Positions 63,146-64,000 of a stretch of DNA of 64,000 nt are shown one piece after another. Numbering within the stretch: the first letter of the stretch is position 1; each line of letters starts with the position of its first letter. The DNA is from Pseudonocardia endophytica (GTDB lineage: Bacteria; Actinomycetota; Actinomycetes; Mycobacteriales; Pseudonocardiaceae), in NCBI RefSeq assembly GCF_004339565.1, contig NZ_SMFZ01000001.1, positions 124,001 to 188,000 of the forward strand, in the 5' to 3' direction. The notes beneath the pieces are model-generated. The model was not told the DNA's origin and did not search any database. It saw nothing but the letters and a program-made list of their open reading frames with translations. Made by a program: the position numbers and the translations under genes.

Positions 63146-63973
63146 CTACTCGACCCGGACGGCGACCTGCTCGTTGTCCAGCGTGTAGCAGACGTAGGAG
63201 TAGCCGAGCTCGTGCTTGGCCGTGTACTCCCACCAGGCGCGGGCCTCGTGCTCCTCCCACTCCGGGAAGTTGAGGAACTCGTCGAACAGCACGATGCTGC
63301 CCGGACGCAGGCGGGGCCCGACCTGGTCCAGCACGGTCACCGCGGACGAGTACAGGTCCGAGTCGACGTGCAGGAAGTCCACCGGGCCGGGATGCGACGA
63401 CAGGAAGTCCGGCAACGTGTCCGCGAACAGCCCGACGACCAGGTCCGCGCCCGGCACCTCCGGCAGGCCCTCGACGGAGAACGCGCCGGTGCCGAACCCG
63501 GAGCGCCAGTGCTCCGGAAGACCCTGGAACGAGTCGAAGCCCCACACCCGGCCGTCGCCGCGCTGCGCGGCGATCGCGGTGAGCGTGCCGCCGGTGTAGA
63601 CGCCGAACTCGAGCGCCATCCCGCCGGTCGGGGCCAGCGACAGCGCGTGCGCCAGCGTCTCCGACGGCGTCGGCAGCATCGTCGCGTCCGGCATGGACGC
63701 CCGCACGAAACGGGCGCTGGACGTGACCGCCTCCCGCTCCCCCGCCGCGATCATGCAGCGACGGTCGCGGATCTCGGCGGCCCGCACCTCGGCGACCGCA
63801 CGGTCGACCTCGTGACGCAGGCGCTCGTCGAACGTGTCGCGCAACGCCGCCAGCTCGGTCCGCAGCGCCGCGGTCTGCGCGGCCGTGTGGCGGGCCAGCG
63901 CGTCGTCCACCAGGCGCCCGGCCGTGCGCCGCGCCCGCCGCAGCAGACGCAGGTCGGACAACGAGAGCGTCAC
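63146..63973 (-). CDS. Class I SAM methyltransferase, TylF/MycF-like; N-terminus uncertain at window edge
   Basis: 275 residues from GTG 63973, but the frame has no stop between that codon and the window end (64000), so the true start may lie outside. An Arg/Ala-rich helical N-terminus (about 75 residues) precedes the methyltransferase domain: MALEFGVYTGGTLTAIAAQR (motif I), RVWGFDSFQGLPEHW, VDFLHVDSDLYSSAVTVLDQ with metal-binding Asp residues, and GSIVLFDEFLNFPEWEEHEA. This matches the Mg-dependent TylF/MycF O-methyltransferases of sugars in macrolide pathways and cell-surface glycan. No glycan or macrolide gene is in view. Converges with the kinase-LLM gene with a 9-bp gap. Confidence 0.82.
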   Translation of the reverse strand: MTLSLSDLRLLRRARRTAGRLVDDALARHTAAQTAALRTELAALRDTFDERLRHEVDRAVAEVRAAEIRDRRCMIAAGEREAVTSSARFVRASMPDATMLPTPSETLAHALSLAPTGGMALEFGVYTGGTLTAIAAQRGDGRVWGFDSFQGLPEHWRSGFGTGAFSVEGLPEVPGADLVVGLFADTLPDFLSSHPGPVDFLHVDSDLYSSAVTVLDQVGPRLRPGSIVLFDEFLNFPEWEEHEARAWWEYTAKHELGYSYVCYTLDNEQVAVRVE

Positions 63974-64000
63974 AGCTCGCGCGAGGCGCGCAGCCGGGTC

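Overview
The window is a 64 kb piece of a very GC-rich actinobacterial chromosome. Three things point to a mycolata/Pseudonocardia-type actinomycete: genes for ergothioneine (egtABCD), a polyprenol-phosphate mannosyltransferase of the MptB type next to sufR, and an F420-type LLM oxidoreductase, together with many GTG starts and frequent leaderless promoters (a TAnnnT box 6-8 nt before the start codon). Pseudonocardiales is my inference; no rRNA or other marker is present to settle it. I saw no rRNA, tRNA, CRISPR array, transposase, integrase or plasmid/phage gene.

Layout. 1-2.2 kb: end of a VOC-family gene, a cupin, a methyltransferase and a divergent AraC-type regulator. 2.2-6.9 kb: ergothioneine operon egtA-egtB-egtC-egtD (minus strand), without egtE. 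7.0-13.3 kb: AcnR-like TetR regulator, an MFS exporter, an ABC exporter, a small HTH protein and an ABC-F protein. 13.5-18.4 kb: SDR, lycopene-cyclase-like flavoprotein, universal stress protein, pH-sensor-type adenylate cyclase, arylamine N-acetyltransferase. 18.4-24.9 kb: SUF iron-sulfur operon sufR-B-D-C-S-U-T. 25.0-29.7 kb: mptB, an ABC pair and ctaA. 29.8-34.9 kb: two-component system divergent from a LolA-like secreted protein and an ABC pair. 35.5-40.3 kb: quinone reductase, S9 peptidase, a MntA/HepT-type toxin-antitoxin pair, ctaB. 40.6-48.9 kb: pentose-phosphate operon tkt-tal-(degenerate pgi)-zwf-opcA-pgl. 49.0-51.6 kb: purT and a patatin-like lipase. 51.6-56.7 kb: urease cluster ureABCFGD. 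56.8-60.2 kb: two convergent NCS1-family nucleobase/ureide transporters. 60.4-64 kb: TrpB2, a kinase-LLM fusion, and a TylF-like methyltransferase reaching the window edge.

From about 7 to 49 kb the order (pgl-opcA-zwf-tal-tkt / ctaB / qor / ctaA-ABC-ABC-mptB / sufR-sufBDCSUT / ABC-F-HTH-acnR) matches the Mycobacterium tuberculosis block Rv1445c-Rv1474c as I know it, so this is an old conserved backbone. Accessory blocks are set into it: the efflux pair at 7.6-11 kb, the crtL/cyclase block, the two-component/ABC block, and the toxin-antitoxin pair. Aconitase, expected beside acnR, is absent and the egt operon is there instead.

The most unusual material is non-coding or repetitive. (i) A family of seven exactly 62-bp nested palindromes sits in three intergenic regions, three of them in a 104-bp tandem. 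(ii) A 15-bp tandem repeat (14 units) forms an open frame fitted exactly between ureG and ureD. (iii) Two almost identical long palindromes bracket the second NCS1 gene. (iv) A five-codon leaderless mini-ORF precedes the ABC-F gene, a layout that suggests attenuation. Unusual proteins are an NCS1 permease with a Cys/His zinc-type tail, a P-loop kinase fused to an LLM oxidoreductase, a glucose-6-phosphate isomerase homologue that has lost its signature motifs, and a UreF with a low-complexity insertion.
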